Shown here one piece after another: positions 18,759-28,680 of a stretch of DNA of 64,000 nt. The notes under the pieces are model-generated. The model saw only the letters and a program-made list of their open reading frames with translations. It did no database searches and had not been told where the DNA came from. The position numbers were made by a program, and so were the translations under genes. Source of the stretch: JANJTB01 sp032027125 (GTDB lineage Bacteria; Bacteroidota; Ignavibacteria; Kapaibacteriales; UBA2268); the NCBI GenBank assembly GCA_032027125.1, contig JAVSMQ010000001.1:3312001-3376000 (forward strand), read 5' to 3'. The number at the start of each line of letters is the position of its first letter. Position 1 is the stretch's first letter.

Positions 18759-20687
18759 ATGAAAATTTCAATATCAATTTTATTTGTTTTATTTATTTAT
18801 AATTTGCAGACACTGCAATCTTCTGAATTGGTTTTTTCTCCTGAAAATCCGGTTCAGGGTGATACAGTCAATATTAAATATTCCGGTAATAAGAGGTTTG
18901 AATCAAAATCAAAATTAGACCTTCTGATTTATTCGTTTGGTTCAAAATCAATTCATCCTGAAGGATTTGAGACTATACTGACCAAAGAGGGTGATTTCTG
19001 GACAGGTAAGCTGATTATTCCTGAAAATTCGGTATATCTTATGATGAAAATATTTGCAGCAGGCAATTATATAGACATGATTGATAATAATAACGGTTTG
19101 TATTGGGAAATTCTTGTTTCAAAGAATAACCTGCCTGTAAGAGATGCAAATTTGAAAGCTGCATTAGGCAGACTTGGAAGTATATCTTCAAATATTGACA
19201 GGCTGCCGGATTACCATTTTGCTATAAAACATCTTGAAAATGAAATCAACCTATATCCGGACAACCTAACAGCAGAGTTGGGATTACTTACGACTTTGTT
19301 TGATATGAAAAAAATCAATTCGGATGAATTTGGTAAAAAGCTCAACGAGATTGCTTCAAGGAAAATAGATGAAAATGACGAAAATTCAGTCAGAACAAAG
19401 GCTCGTGCTTTGTATGCAAACAATGAAAAAGAAGGGGCAGCCAAATTAGAGAATAATTTTGCTTCAAAATTTCCACAGTCTGACATAGCAGAAGATATTT
19501 TGATTGCAGAAATTTCAAAAGCTGCCAGTTTGTTAGAATTTGTAAAATCATGTGACAAATTTTTCGGCAGATTCCCAAATTCTCTCAACAGAGAACGGGT
19601 GTTTCTTGCTTATATTTCAGGTTATATGCAGTCAAACAAAATTGAAGAACTGATAACAAGTCTTGATTCAATCAAAAATGTTCCGGGTTATATTTATGCC
19701 CGAATTGCAAAGAATTTATTCAGCTATTACAAATCAAAAGATTTGCTAAAGGACCAGAACAATCGTAATTTACTAATCACACTGACAGACAAAGCCGAAA
19801 AAATCTCGGATGAACAAATAAAATCACCATCAGTCGGTAAACCTAAAATATATACTAACGGTGAGTGGACTGATATGCTGGATATTCAATCAGGAACAGT
19901 CAAGGAAATTAAGGCTGAGATATACAAGGAAATTGAACCTTATCGCGGACTGGAATATTACAAATCTGCTTTAACACTCCTGAGAGATAATGCCAGCGAG
20001 GCTCTTTATGAAAATTATATTGAATTGCTTATAGCTCTTGGCGATTCTGCCAAAGCTATTGAAATGGCTGAAGATGCAATAATTAAAGGAAAAATCAGCG
20101 AAAAGATTACTGATTTTCACCGTGATGCTTCCAGAACCGTTTTGTCAATGAATGACTCACTGTACAACATCAAGGCAGATTCGATTTATGCTCAGAGTAA
20201 AAAGATAAAACAAGAAATTTATCTTAATGAAATTTTACAGCAGACTGAATATCAATACGCACTTGAAACATTAGAAAATACTTTTGTTGACTTCCGCGAT
20301 TTGAAAGGTAAAGTTGCGGTTTTTAGCTTTTTTGCTTCATGGTGTGACCCGTGCAAAACGATGTTCCCGGCTTTTCAGGAGTTATATATCCTGTACAAAA
20401 ATAATCCCGATGTCGAAATAGTTGCTGTTAATACACTTGAAAACGAAAAACTGTCAAAGGATGATTTAAAACGATTTGTAGTTAAGAATGATATCGCATT
20501 TCCGGTTGCCCGCGACGTTATGGATATTATGCCGCGTCAAATGGGTGTAAACGGCATACCGACAATTGCCATTCTTGACAAACAATCAAGAGTAAGATTT
20601 CTTGTCAAGGGTTTTTCTAATAATGAAAAAATGCTTGATGATATTTCCGGAAGAATTGAATTTTTGTTAACATTAGATGATAAGTAA
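18759..20687 (+). CDS. Exported TlpA-like thioredoxin-fold protein with long helical N-terminal region
   Basis: A signal peptide (MKISISILFVLFIYNLQTLQ) precedes a beta domain (about 25-130, like the N-terminal domains of AhpC/TSA-type surface proteins), a TPR-like helical region, and a C-terminal thioredoxin domain with ASWCDPCKTM (Cys529 and Cys532). The cis-proline is in GVNGIPTIAI. It should act as a periplasmic disulphide reductase. I chose ATG 18759 over a GTG 12 bases upstream because it starts the signal peptide directly. It begins 13 bases after the LOG gene. Confidence 0.82.
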   Translation: MKISISILFVLFIYNLQTLQSSELVFSPENPVQGDTVNIKYSGNKRFESKSKLDLLIYSFGSKSIHPEGFETILTKEGDFWTGKLIIPENSVYLMMKIFAAGNYIDMIDNNNGLYWEILVSKNNLPVRDANLKAALGRLGSISSNIDRLPDYHFAIKHLENEINLYPDNLTAELGLLTTLFDMKKINSDEFGKKLNEIASRKIDENDENSVRTKARALYANNEKEGAAKLENNFASKFPQSDIAEDILIAEISKAASLLEFVKSCDKFFGRFPNSLNRERVFLAYISGYMQSNKIEELITSLDSIKNVPGYIYARIAKNLFSYYKSKDLLKDQNNRNLLITLTDKAEKISDEQIKSPSVGKPKIYTNGEWTDMLDIQSGTVKEIKAEIYKEIEPYRGLEYYKSALTLLRDNASEALYENYIELLIALGDSAKAIEMAEDAIIKGKISEKITDFHRDASRTVLSMNDSLYNIKADSIYAQSKKIKQEIYLNEILQQTEYQYALETLENTFVDFRDLKGKVAVFSFFASWCDPCKTMFPAFQELYILYKNNPDVEIVAVNTLENEKLSKDDLKRFVVKNDIAFPVARDVMDIMPRQMGVNGIPTIAILDKQSRVRFLVKGFSNNEKMLDDISGRIEFLLTLDDK

Positions 20688-20688
20688 A

Positions 20689-21339
20689 ATGGATAAATCA
20701 AGATGCCGCTGGTGCACGGGAAGTGAAATAGAGAGGAACTATCATGATAATGAATGGGGGCAGCCGCTGCATGATGACAGGAAATTGTTTGAATTTTTGA
20801 TTTTGGATGCATTTCAGGCAGGTCTCAGTTGGAAAACCATTTTGCTCAAAAGGGAAAATTTCAGGGCAGCATTTGATGATTTTGATGCAAATTTAATTGC
20901 CGGATACGATGATAAAAAAATCGAAGAACTGATGAATAATGCCGGTATAATAAGAAACAAACTTAAGATAAATGCAGCGGTTACAAATGCACGAGCTTTT
21001 CTTGATATTCAGTCCGAATTCGGTTCGTTTGATAAATATATTTGGCAGTTTACAGGCGGCAGGACAAGCATAAACCGTTGGGAAGATATCAAACAGATTC
21101 CTGCAAGCTCAAAAGAATCCGATGAAATGAGTAAATCTTTGAAATCCAGAGGATTCAAATTTGTCGGCTCAACTATATGTTACGCTTTTATGCAGGCAGC
21201 CGGAATGATAAATGACCACGAAATAAGCTGCTACAGATATAATGAACTGACAGCAGATTTGAAAAAAAAGAAAGTCAGGAAAAAACTGACTGTTACGACT
21301 GGCATAAAAAACTCCTCAAAGTTAATTAAGAAAAATTAA
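20689..21339 (+). CDS. tag: DNA-3-methyladenine glycosylase I
   Basis: Tag removes 3-methyladenine from alkylated DNA. The 216-residue protein shows the zinc-snap residues: Cys6/Cys9 (RCRWC), His19 (NYHDNEWG), and the C-terminal His-x3-Cys in NDHEISCYRY. The helical core FEFLILDAFQAGLSWKTIL is characteristic. I chose the ATG one base after the previous stop; another in-frame ATG lies 12 bases upstream inside the preceding gene. The basic C-terminal tail (KKKKVRKK) is not usual for the family. Confidence 0.95.
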   Translation: MDKSRCRWCTGSEIERNYHDNEWGQPLHDDRKLFEFLILDAFQAGLSWKTILLKRENFRAAFDDFDANLIAGYDDKKIEELMNNAGIIRNKLKINAAVTNARAFLDIQSEFGSFDKYIWQFTGGRTSINRWEDIKQIPASSKESDEMSKSLKSRGFKFVGSTICYAFMQAAGMINDHEISCYRYNELTADLKKKKVRKKLTVTTGIKNSSKLIKKN

Positions 21340-21413
21340 ATTATATAAAAAATAATCAAAAACAATAAACAAATAAATTTCAAAATAGCATAGGTAATTA
21401 CAATTTTAGTCTT

Positions 21414-21602
21414 GGTTAATCATTCCTTAGTCAAAGTTCATGATTTCTTAGTACCGGATTATGATTTCTTTGCTACGGTTCATGATTTTTTAGTTCCGGA
21501 TTATGATTTCTTAGTGCTGGTTCATGATTTCTTAGTGCTGGTTCATGATTTCTTAGTCTTGGTTCATGATTTCTTAGACTTGGTTCATGATTTCTTAGTA
21601 CT
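21414..21602 (+). repeat. 21-bp tandem repeat array B, 9 units
   Basis: There are nine units of exactly 21 bp with consensus GGTTCATGATTTCTTAGTRCT. The first unit is the most diverged and the last five nearly identical, suggesting growth at the right side. It ends in the 12-bp palindrome CTTAGTACTAAG (21594-21605) that joins it to array C. It starts 74 bases after the tag stop codon. Confidence 0.93.
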
Positions 21603-21764
21603 AAGATGACGCCAACCTTGACTAAGATGACGCCAACCTTGACTAAGATGACGCCAACCTTGACTAAGATGACGCCAACCTTGACTAAGATGACACCAAC
21701 CTTGACTAAGATGACGCCAACCTTGACTAAGATGACGCCAACCTTGACTAAGATGACGCCAACC
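21603..21764 (-). repeat. 21-bp tandem repeat array C, 7 full units plus part, head-to-head with B
   Basis: The unit AAGATGACGCCAACCTTGACT is repeated with one base change in seven units, and the eighth stops at GCCAACC. The same phase as array B is kept across the junction. The reverse complement of B (CTAAGAAATCATGAACC...) matches C at about 14 of 21 positions, so C looks like a diverged inverted version of B. The rest of the 21340-22120 gap is AT-rich and includes CATTCAGCATTC-type short repeats at 21786-21832. Confidence 0.93.
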
Positions 21765-22120
21765 AAGGCATTTTCGGGCTTTTTCACCATTCAGCATTCA
21801 TCATTCAGCATTCTGCATTCATAATTCAGAATTAATTTAGCATGTTTTCACTTCGTATCAGTTAAGTAGTTAATATAATTCTTTTTTACTCATAAGAATA
21901 ATTATTTATTACTCTTAATGATTAAATGATTACAAAAAAGATGAATCTTCACAAGCATCTATATTTCAATTGATTAGAGTAATAAACCGGTTATTTGCAG
22001 TTATTAATTTGATAAATTAATAAAAAATATCATTTCGCGTGCTAACAAAACACACTTTGAATTGTCATAACAAGTAAATTAATACAATTTTTATAAAACA
22101 AATTTGATTAAATTTGAAAA

Positions 22121-24964
22121 TTGAAATTTATACAATTGAAAGAAATATTTTTTAAAATTTATATGAATATAATTATGACAGATTTTTGTAAGAATTTAAC
22201 GCTCTATGCAATTTCATTATCAGTAACTTTCTTTTCTTTAGTAACTGATTCAAAAAGCAAAAAGTTGTTTACTCATGAAGATGCTATGAAATTCAAATCC
22301 ATCGGCTCTTCAGCAGTATCTGATAACGGCAGATGGATAGCATATACCGTCAACCCGGACAGAGGGGATGGGAATCTTTATATTATTCCCGATGATGATA
22401 CAACCAAAGTAACTATCCCAAGAGGAGACAGACCTGTTTTTTCAAAAGACGGATTCTGGCTTGCATCAGTTATAAAACCCAAATTGCTGGAAACAGAAAA
22501 TGCAAAAACTCCAAAGGATAAGCCTAAAGCAGGTATGGCTCTGCTTAGAAATTCCACCGGAACGATTCATGAATTTGAAAATGTAAATAAATTTGAGTTC
22601 AGTAATGATTCGAAATGGCTGATTTACAAAAAAAATGTTGACGAAAATCAAAAAAGTGAAAAAATGAAAAAGAAAGTCATCGGGTCGGAATTGACTTTCA
22701 GACATTTAAGTTCCGGAACTGAGATAAAAGTAGATTACGTAACTGAATACCTGCTCGACAGTTCGTCAATTTATGTATTCTATACAATATCAAGCCCTGA
22801 CGGTAAGAAGGACGGTGTTTATAAAAGGGATATGAGAGAAGAATTTATACCGGAAACTGCAATAAACACTGCTCAAAATTACTGTTATTCTGCTCTGGCA
22901 TGGAATGATAAAAGGAATTCTCTGGCTTATATATCAACACCTCTAAGAAAAGACGGCAGAACCGACAATGGTACACTTATTATTTGGGAGAAACACAAAC
23001 CTGAAGTTACCCAATTTGCTGTTACTGAATCTGTACTTAAAAAAGGCTGGTATATTCCTGCCAAAAATACTACTAAATGGACAGAAGACGGTCTTAAATT
23101 ATTCTTTGGCTTAAAACCAATAATTGAAAAAGACACAGTTGACTTTGAAGATATTAAAATGTCAGATTCAACCTTGTATAATGTTGATACAATCCTTTCA
23201 AATTCAGATGATTTAATATGGCACTGGAATGACCCGAGAATTTCCACAAATCAGATTAACTGGTGGAATAAGAATAAAGACAGAACTTATGCTGCTGTTT
23301 ATGATATTGAGAAGAAATCATTCCATCAACTTGCCGATGAGCAGGTATCAGACGTTATTTACAGCGATAATTCAAATTTTACGATTGGACATGATGAATC
23401 TCCATATACCAGGACTTCTACATGGGGCGGCTTTTATACTGATTTATATGTTTTCGATTTGAATTCCGGTGCAAAGAAAAAACTTGCCGATGAGCTTGTT
23501 GAACCCGGTCATCTCTCGCCATTAGGAAAGCATATTGTATATTTTAAGGACAAACACTGGTATATCTACGATACTGAAACAGCAAAGATGACTAATGTAA
23601 CAAAACATATCAAAGTGCCTTTTTATGATGTTGACAATGACGTTCCCATGGAAGCCGGCAGCTATGGAATCAGCGGCTGGTTCGAAGATGACAGGTATGT
23701 TTTAATTAATCAGAAATATGATATATTTAAATTTTATCTTGGCGACCATACTTCTTTTGTTAATCAAACCGGAGCTGCAGGACTCGGACATAAAATAATA
23801 TTCAGAATTAAGAATACAGACCCCGAGAAAAAACTATTTCGGGAGCGGGATACAGTCTTTGTGCATGGTTACAGTGAAAAGAATAAAAATACTAATATTT
23901 ACTTTCTCGAAACACATATTGCAGGCGGTATAAATATTTGCCCCGGTTCCGGTCTAAAATATTCGGAAGAGAAAAATTATTTCGTTACTATGAAACCCAG
24001 AAATGCTCACAAAATTATCTTCACAAGTGAAAGCTTTGATGAATTTCCTGACCTCTGGATTACTGATTTGTTTATGGATACAGTAAGAAGACTTACAGAT
24101 GTCAATCCTGAAATGAAAAATTTTAAATGGGGAACAACAGAATCGGTATCGTGGGTGTCTCCAATCGGTGATTCACTTGACGGATATTTAATCAAGCCTG
24201 ACGGATTCGACCCTAAGAAGAAATATCCTGTTCTTGTATATTATTACGAGAGATTTTCTGACCAGACTTACAGGTTTTATCAACCCAGAATTAATCACAG
24301 ACCAATATATCAGGTTTATTTGGGAGAAGATTATCTTGTGTTTGTTCCTGATGTAAAATACAGAAACGGAAGACCCGGTACAGATGCTTTGGAGTCAATT
24401 CAGTCAGGACTTAAGATGCTGATTGACCGTGGAATTGCTGACCCTGCTAAATTATGTATTCAGGGTCATTCCTGGGCTGGATATCAAACTGCTTATATAG
24501 TTACCAAGACGGATATGTTTGCTGCTGCTGCTGCCGGTGCTCCTGTCGGTAATATGACAAGTGCCTATAGTCAAATCAGAACAGAATCCGGTTTAGCCCG
24601 TCAGTTCCAGTATGAAAAATATCAAAGCCGCATCGGCGGTAATCTATGGGATTCATTAGACAGCTATCTGCGAAACTCACCTGTTATGCAGGTTCCGGGA
24701 GCTAAGACACCTTTATTGATTTTGCACGGAGACAATGATGAGGCAGTACCTTTTGAACAGGGTGTTGAGTTATATCTTGCTTACCGTCGCCTAAGTAAAA
24801 ATTGCGTCCTGATTGAATACAAAAACGAACCTCACCATCCGAGGAAGTATGAAAACAAATTAGACTGGGCAATTAAGATGAAAGAATGGTATGACCATTA
24901 TGTTCTCGGAAAGCCTGCAGCTAAGTGGATTACTGAAGGCAGAGTTTACATGGGTAACAAGTGA
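22121..24964 (+). CDS. S9-family prolyl oligopeptidase-type serine peptidase, exported
   Basis: The beta-propeller-like N-terminal region (SDNGRWIAYTVNPD..., KDGFWLASV) precedes an alpha/beta-hydrolase domain. The catalytic triad is visible, numbered from this start: Ser784 (QGHSWAGYQTAY), Asp873 (LHGDNDEAVPFEQ) and His905 or 906 (NEPHHPRKYEN). A hydrophobic segment (ISLSVTFFSLV) near the N-terminus suggests export. True start may be one of two ATGs 42 or 54 bases downstream. The next gene overlaps its stop by one codon's bases. It probably cleaves peptides in the periplasm. Confidence 0.9.
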   Translation: MKFIQLKEIFFKIYMNIIMTDFCKNLTLYAISLSVTFFSLVTDSKSKKLFTHEDAMKFKSIGSSAVSDNGRWIAYTVNPDRGDGNLYIIPDDDTTKVTIPRGDRPVFSKDGFWLASVIKPKLLETENAKTPKDKPKAGMALLRNSTGTIHEFENVNKFEFSNDSKWLIYKKNVDENQKSEKMKKKVIGSELTFRHLSSGTEIKVDYVTEYLLDSSSIYVFYTISSPDGKKDGVYKRDMREEFIPETAINTAQNYCYSALAWNDKRNSLAYISTPLRKDGRTDNGTLIIWEKHKPEVTQFAVTESVLKKGWYIPAKNTTKWTEDGLKLFFGLKPIIEKDTVDFEDIKMSDSTLYNVDTILSNSDDLIWHWNDPRISTNQINWWNKNKDRTYAAVYDIEKKSFHQLADEQVSDVIYSDNSNFTIGHDESPYTRTSTWGGFYTDLYVFDLNSGAKKKLADELVEPGHLSPLGKHIVYFKDKHWYIYDTETAKMTNVTKHIKVPFYDVDNDVPMEAGSYGISGWFEDDRYVLINQKYDIFKFYLGDHTSFVNQTGAAGLGHKIIFRIKNTDPEKKLFRERDTVFVHGYSEKNKNTNIYFLETHIAGGINICPGSGLKYSEEKNYFVTMKPRNAHKIIFTSESFDEFPDLWITDLFMDTVRRLTDVNPEMKNFKWGTTESVSWVSPIGDSLDGYLIKPDGFDPKKKYPVLVYYYERFSDQTYRFYQPRINHRPIYQVYLGEDYLVFVPDVKYRNGRPGTDALESIQSGLKMLIDRGIADPAKLCIQGHSWAGYQTAYIVTKTDMFAAAAAGAPVGNMTSAYSQIRTESGLARQFQYEKYQSRIGGNLWDSLDSYLRNSPVMQVPGAKTPLLILHGDNDEAVPFEQGVELYLAYRRLSKNCVLIEYKNEPHHPRKYENKLDWAIKMKEWYDHYVLGKPAAKWITEGRVYMGNK

Positions 24965-25458
24965 TGAAGGATTCCAATTATTGGATTGATAAACTGAATT
25001 TACAAAAACATCCCGAGGGCGGTTATTTTGCAGAAACATACCGCTCTCAGGAGATTTTGGATGCAGGTTCATTACCTGATAGATATTCCGGCGGCAGAGC
25101 CTTTTCTACAGCAATATATTTCATGGTAACAAAAGATTCACCATCAAAATTACATAGAATTAAATCTGATGAAATATGGTATTTTCATACCGGCGGGACA
25201 CTTAAATTATTTATGATTACCCCCGACGGCAAATCCGATATACACTTATTAGGAGCAGACCCGGACAATGGCGGGCAACTTCAAAAAGTGATTCCGTCAG
25301 GATTTTGGTTTTCTGCCGCCATTGAAAACGGTGATTACGTTTTGCTGTCGTGTACTGTTGCACCCGGATTTGATTTTGCAGATTTTGAACTGGGGAAACG
25401 CGAAGACTTGATTAAACAATTTCCCCAATATGAAAATGAAATTGTTGAACACACTTAA
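24964..25458 (+). CDS. Cupin superfamily protein (DUF985)
   Basis: The 164-residue protein begins YWIDKLNLQKHPEGGYFAETYRS, the DUF985/cupin_5 signature, and shows cupin strands SKLHRIKSDEIWYFHTGGTLKLF, then SGFWFSAAIENGDYVLLSCTVAPGFDFADFELG. Cupins of this type bind metal or sugars; the substrate is unknown. The ATG overlaps the preceding stop by one base (TGATG context), implying translational coupling with the peptidase. Confidence 0.88.
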   Translation: MKDSNYWIDKLNLQKHPEGGYFAETYRSQEILDAGSLPDRYSGGRAFSTAIYFMVTKDSPSKLHRIKSDEIWYFHTGGTLKLFMITPDGKSDIHLLGADPDNGGQLQKVIPSGFWFSAAIENGDYVLLSCTVAPGFDFADFELGKREDLIKQFPQYENEIVEHT

Positions 25459-25478
25459 TTATAATATTCAGGATAGTT

Positions 25479-26606
25479 ATGGAATATAAAATACTGCCGG
25501 TTGAAAATAAATCTCAAAAACTGAGATTTGTAAAATCGCAATGGAACTTTTACAAAGGTGACAAAAACTTTGCACCGCCAATAGTTTCAGACAGAATGAA
25601 ACTGCTTGATACCGAAAAAAATCCTTTTTATAAACATTCGGAAATCAAATTATGGACTGCTGAATCCAACAATGAGGTCATCGGAAGAATTGCAGCAATC
25701 ACCAATGATAATCATAATCAGCAGCATAATGATAATATCGGTTTTTTCGGATTTTTTGAATGTATAAATGATTCTGAAGTCGCACAATCATTGCTTGATA
25801 CTGCCGAAAAATGGCTTAAGGCTAAGGGTAAGAATGCGATGCGGGGTCCTGTAAATCCCTCAATGAATGATGAAAATGCAATTTTGATAGAAGGATTTGA
25901 CGACCCTGCAAGAATACTTATGCCCTATAATCCGCCGTACTATGCCGAGCTAATGGATAAATGCGGAATGAAGAAAGCAAAAGATTTACTTGCTTACAGA
26001 CTTGAACATGATAAGTATGTTACCGACAAAATGAAACGGCTTCAGGGAATAATCCGTGAAAGACATCAGGTAACAATCCGCGAAATTGATTTTAAAAATA
26101 AAGTACAATTTCAAAAAGATATCAATACTTTGAAGGACATCTATAACCGTGCATGGCAGCCGAATTGGGGATTTGTAAAGATGACCGATGAGGAATTTGA
26201 CTTTATGGCGAATGATTTAAAGCCTATCGCAAATCCTAAAGTAGCATTCATTGCTGAAATAAAAGGCGAGCCTGCAGGATTTCATCTCGGTCTTCCTGAT
26301 TTGAATCAGGTGCTGATTCATAACAAAAAAGGCAGTATGCTGGGTGCAATATGGAATATGTTGACAAGGAAAAAAGAAATTACTATTATGAGAATAATTG
26401 TTCTCGGTATTCTGCCAGAATTTCAAAGAACAGGAATTGATGCTGTTATCTATTACGAATCCGGTGAGAGAAGCCACGCATTGGGTATGGATATTGGAGA
26501 AGCATCATGGATTCTTGAGGATAATGAAATGATGAACCGCGGACTTACAACAACTATGAGCGGACAAGTTTACAAAAAGTACAGAATTTACGAAAAAAAT
26601 ATTTAA
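25479..26606 (+). CDS. GNAT-like acyltransferase family protein
   Basis: The 375-residue protein belongs to a conserved bacterial group with WNFYKGDKNFAPPI, VIGRIAAITNDNHN, NIGFFGFFEC, MRGPVNPSMNDENAILIEGF and MPYNPPYYAELM. The N-terminal GNAT-like acyl-CoA fold (about 1-150) is followed by a second GNAT-like half with IIVLGILPEFQRTGIDAVIYYE. The substrate is unknown. It lies 20 bases after the cupin gene and closes the operon, with a terminator downstream. Confidence 0.75.
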   Translation: MEYKILPVENKSQKLRFVKSQWNFYKGDKNFAPPIVSDRMKLLDTEKNPFYKHSEIKLWTAESNNEVIGRIAAITNDNHNQQHNDNIGFFGFFECINDSEVAQSLLDTAEKWLKAKGKNAMRGPVNPSMNDENAILIEGFDDPARILMPYNPPYYAELMDKCGMKKAKDLLAYRLEHDKYVTDKMKRLQGIIRERHQVTIREIDFKNKVQFQKDINTLKDIYNRAWQPNWGFVKMTDEEFDFMANDLKPIANPKVAFIAEIKGEPAGFHLGLPDLNQVLIHNKKGSMLGAIWNMLTRKKEITIMRIIVLGILPEFQRTGIDAVIYYESGERSHALGMDIGEASWILEDNEMMNRGLTTTMSGQVYKKYRIYEKNI

Positions 26607-26744
26607 GTCCTATAAATATATATATGAAAATTGGCTTTGAGAATTATGTAACTTGTAATTTGAAAATTTATATGTAAGCATTGAATTACTTTCGGTCTGT
26701 CTTAAAAATCACCACATTTTAGTCAGTAGAACTCATGAAAAGAC

Positions 26745-26767
26745 ACGCTCCGGAAACGGGGCGTTTT
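26745..26767 (+). terminator. Terminator after the GNAT-like gene
   Basis: ACGCTCCG, GAAA and CGGGGCGT form an eight-pair stem with one G-T wobble and a GNRA tetraloop, followed by TTTTCTATTT. The 26607-26916 gap holds nothing else I can support. Confidence 0.75.
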
Positions 26768-26916
26768 CTATTTGTGCTTGACTGACGGGGTGTTTGGCGA
26801 TGCCTTGGACAAGGGCAATCTGTGAGAACGTCCTTTTTTTGTATCTTTTTTCAGTTCTAAGTGTTTTGGTTTTATGTTCTAATTAAAAGTTATATTAATT
26901 TTTTAGGAGTTCTAAA

Positions 26917-28244
26917 ATGAAAAAGTTTTTGATTCTATTAGGTGCATTATTTATAATGCAGACGCTTTATTTATTTGCTGATAGTGCTAAAGATACTGTG
27001 TGGACAAGACTGTCACATTCTGTCGTTAGAATGGAGTTTGCACCAAACAGTAATTTGTTCCTTTCTTAGGTGATCATGGTGGTTTACGAGATGGCGTAAT
27101 CATTTTTAACACTGATGGAGATACCGTAAAGACCATTTACAATAGTGAGGGATTACAATTCAGAGATGGACAGGGTATATGGGATGCACATTTTAGTAAA
27201 GATGGAAAATATCTGGTTGTTGTCTGGGAATATTTGAAAGGTGTCATATCCGGAGGTATGCTCGAAATCTACGAAACGGAAAACTGGACTTCTGTCAAAA
27301 AAATTGAAATACCCGGCGATTCGTTTTCACTTCTTGGAGCTCAGGTTTTAATTTCACCCGATAACAGAATTATTGTTGGAATTATACAAGAAGGATTTTA
27401 TTTTTATGATATTCAGACAGGAGAACTGTTAAAGCATGTATGGGATTACGGACAGGATTTAACCAAAAATATAATCGTTGCTTCGGGAATTTATTCAAAT
27501 GACGGCAGCCATATTTATTTTACTTCAACCGATATTAAACCTTCCACAACAGGAGATGAAAAACTCAGATTTTTGAATATCCAAACCTATGAAGTGGATT
27601 ATGTTTCCGATGCTCGTGTAAGCTACTTAGCAATCAGTAAAAGTGGAAATATGATTACAAACGTGCTTAATTTGGATGAATTGCAAATCATAAATCCCAT
27701 AACCAAAGAAATTATTCTTAGAATTCCCGTGCACACCGAAGAAATAAATTCGATGGTTTTTTCTCCTGATGAAAAATATTTAGCTGTAAATTTCGGTCGG
27801 GGAAAAGTCATTCATGTATATGATATTAAGGCAGGAAAAAGCATTTATCAATATACTACTGTACCATCAGGTTATGCTCTAACAGGAATCGGCATATCGC
27901 CTGACCAAAAATATATAGTTTCTTCATCAGGTTATATATTTCTTTATAAATTTCTCCCAACAACAGGAATAGGAAATATTCCTGAACAAAAAGAAAATAT
28001 TATTTATCCTAATCCAACAAACGGTTCAATTTCTATACGCTTTAGTTTACAGTTGTCAGGATTTACAAAGGTTTCAATATATGACAACATGGGAAAAGAA
28101 GTTAATAATTTTTTTCAGGGTCCATTAGACAGAGGTGAACAAAATATTCAAGGAAATATAATGGGATTGAAAACAGGAAACTACTTTGTAAAAGTCAGTT
28201 CAAACGGAACTGATATTACATTCAAATTAATTATTAATAAATAA
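26917..28244 (+). pseudogene. Secreted beta-propeller protein with T9SS sorting domain, frameshifted
   Basis: A signal peptide (MKKFLILLGALFIMQTLYLFA) and the first 50 residues are in one frame and stop at TAG near 27067. The rest runs in another frame from about 27054: FLGDHGGLRDGVIIFNTDGD, WD40-like repeats (FSKDGKYLVVVWEY, FSPDEKYLAVNFGRGKVIHVYD, ISPDQKYIVSSS), and a C-terminal sorting domain (IYPNPTNGSISIRF ... GNYFVKVSSNG...LIINK). A single-base change near 27055-27063 would rejoin them. It is either a recent pseudogene or a sequencing error. Confidence 0.82.
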
Positions 28245-28342
28245 GGAATTTGAAAAATGAAAATATTAATAGTTAACTTCCTCCTCCATCATTTTCGTGT
28301 AGAATGATATAGAAAGAAGTAATAATTTATGATAATAACAAT

Positions 28343-28380
28343 CCTTCCGCAGGCAACGAAACGTTCGGAAGGGTTTTTTT
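28343..28380 (+). terminator. Terminator after the beta-propeller gene
   Basis: CCTTCCG and CGGAAGG form a stem with a 15-base loop, itself containing complementary AACG/CGTT, followed by eight or more T residues. Confidence 0.85.
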
Positions 28381-28507
28381 TGTTTGTTTTCAGTTCAAGA
28401 TTGAATAATATAACATCAAAATAGTTCGTTCATACTCATAAAAAGAGTGGAAATGAGTAATTATTTATTGATAATGTCATTAGAATTACTTTTCAAGTCA
28501 TAATTAT

Positions 28508-28675
28508 CATTTCAAAAGGTATTAACGGCATTTCAAAAGGTATTAACGGCATTTCACGAGACTTTCACGGCATTTCACGAGGCTTTGACACCATTTCACG
28601 AGGCTTTCACGGCGTTTCACGAGGTCTTTACGGCGTTTAAGAAGACTTTTCCGGCATTTAAGAAGGTTTTTCCGA
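28508..28675 (+). repeat. 21-bp tandem repeat array D, 8 units
   Basis: There are eight units of exactly 21 bp, drifting from CATTTCAAAAGGTATTAACGG (two identical copies) through CATTTCACGAGGCTTTCACGG to CATTTAAGAAGGTTTTTCCGA. Neighbouring units resemble each other most. It is followed by a T run and lies downstream of the beta-propeller terminator. Confidence 0.92.
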
Positions 28676-28680
28676 CGTTT

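Noticed and set aside
21412..21824. VHDFLVL and VKVGVIL repeat proteins
   Set aside because: Same artefact of 21-bp arrays B and C; no supporting start or homology.
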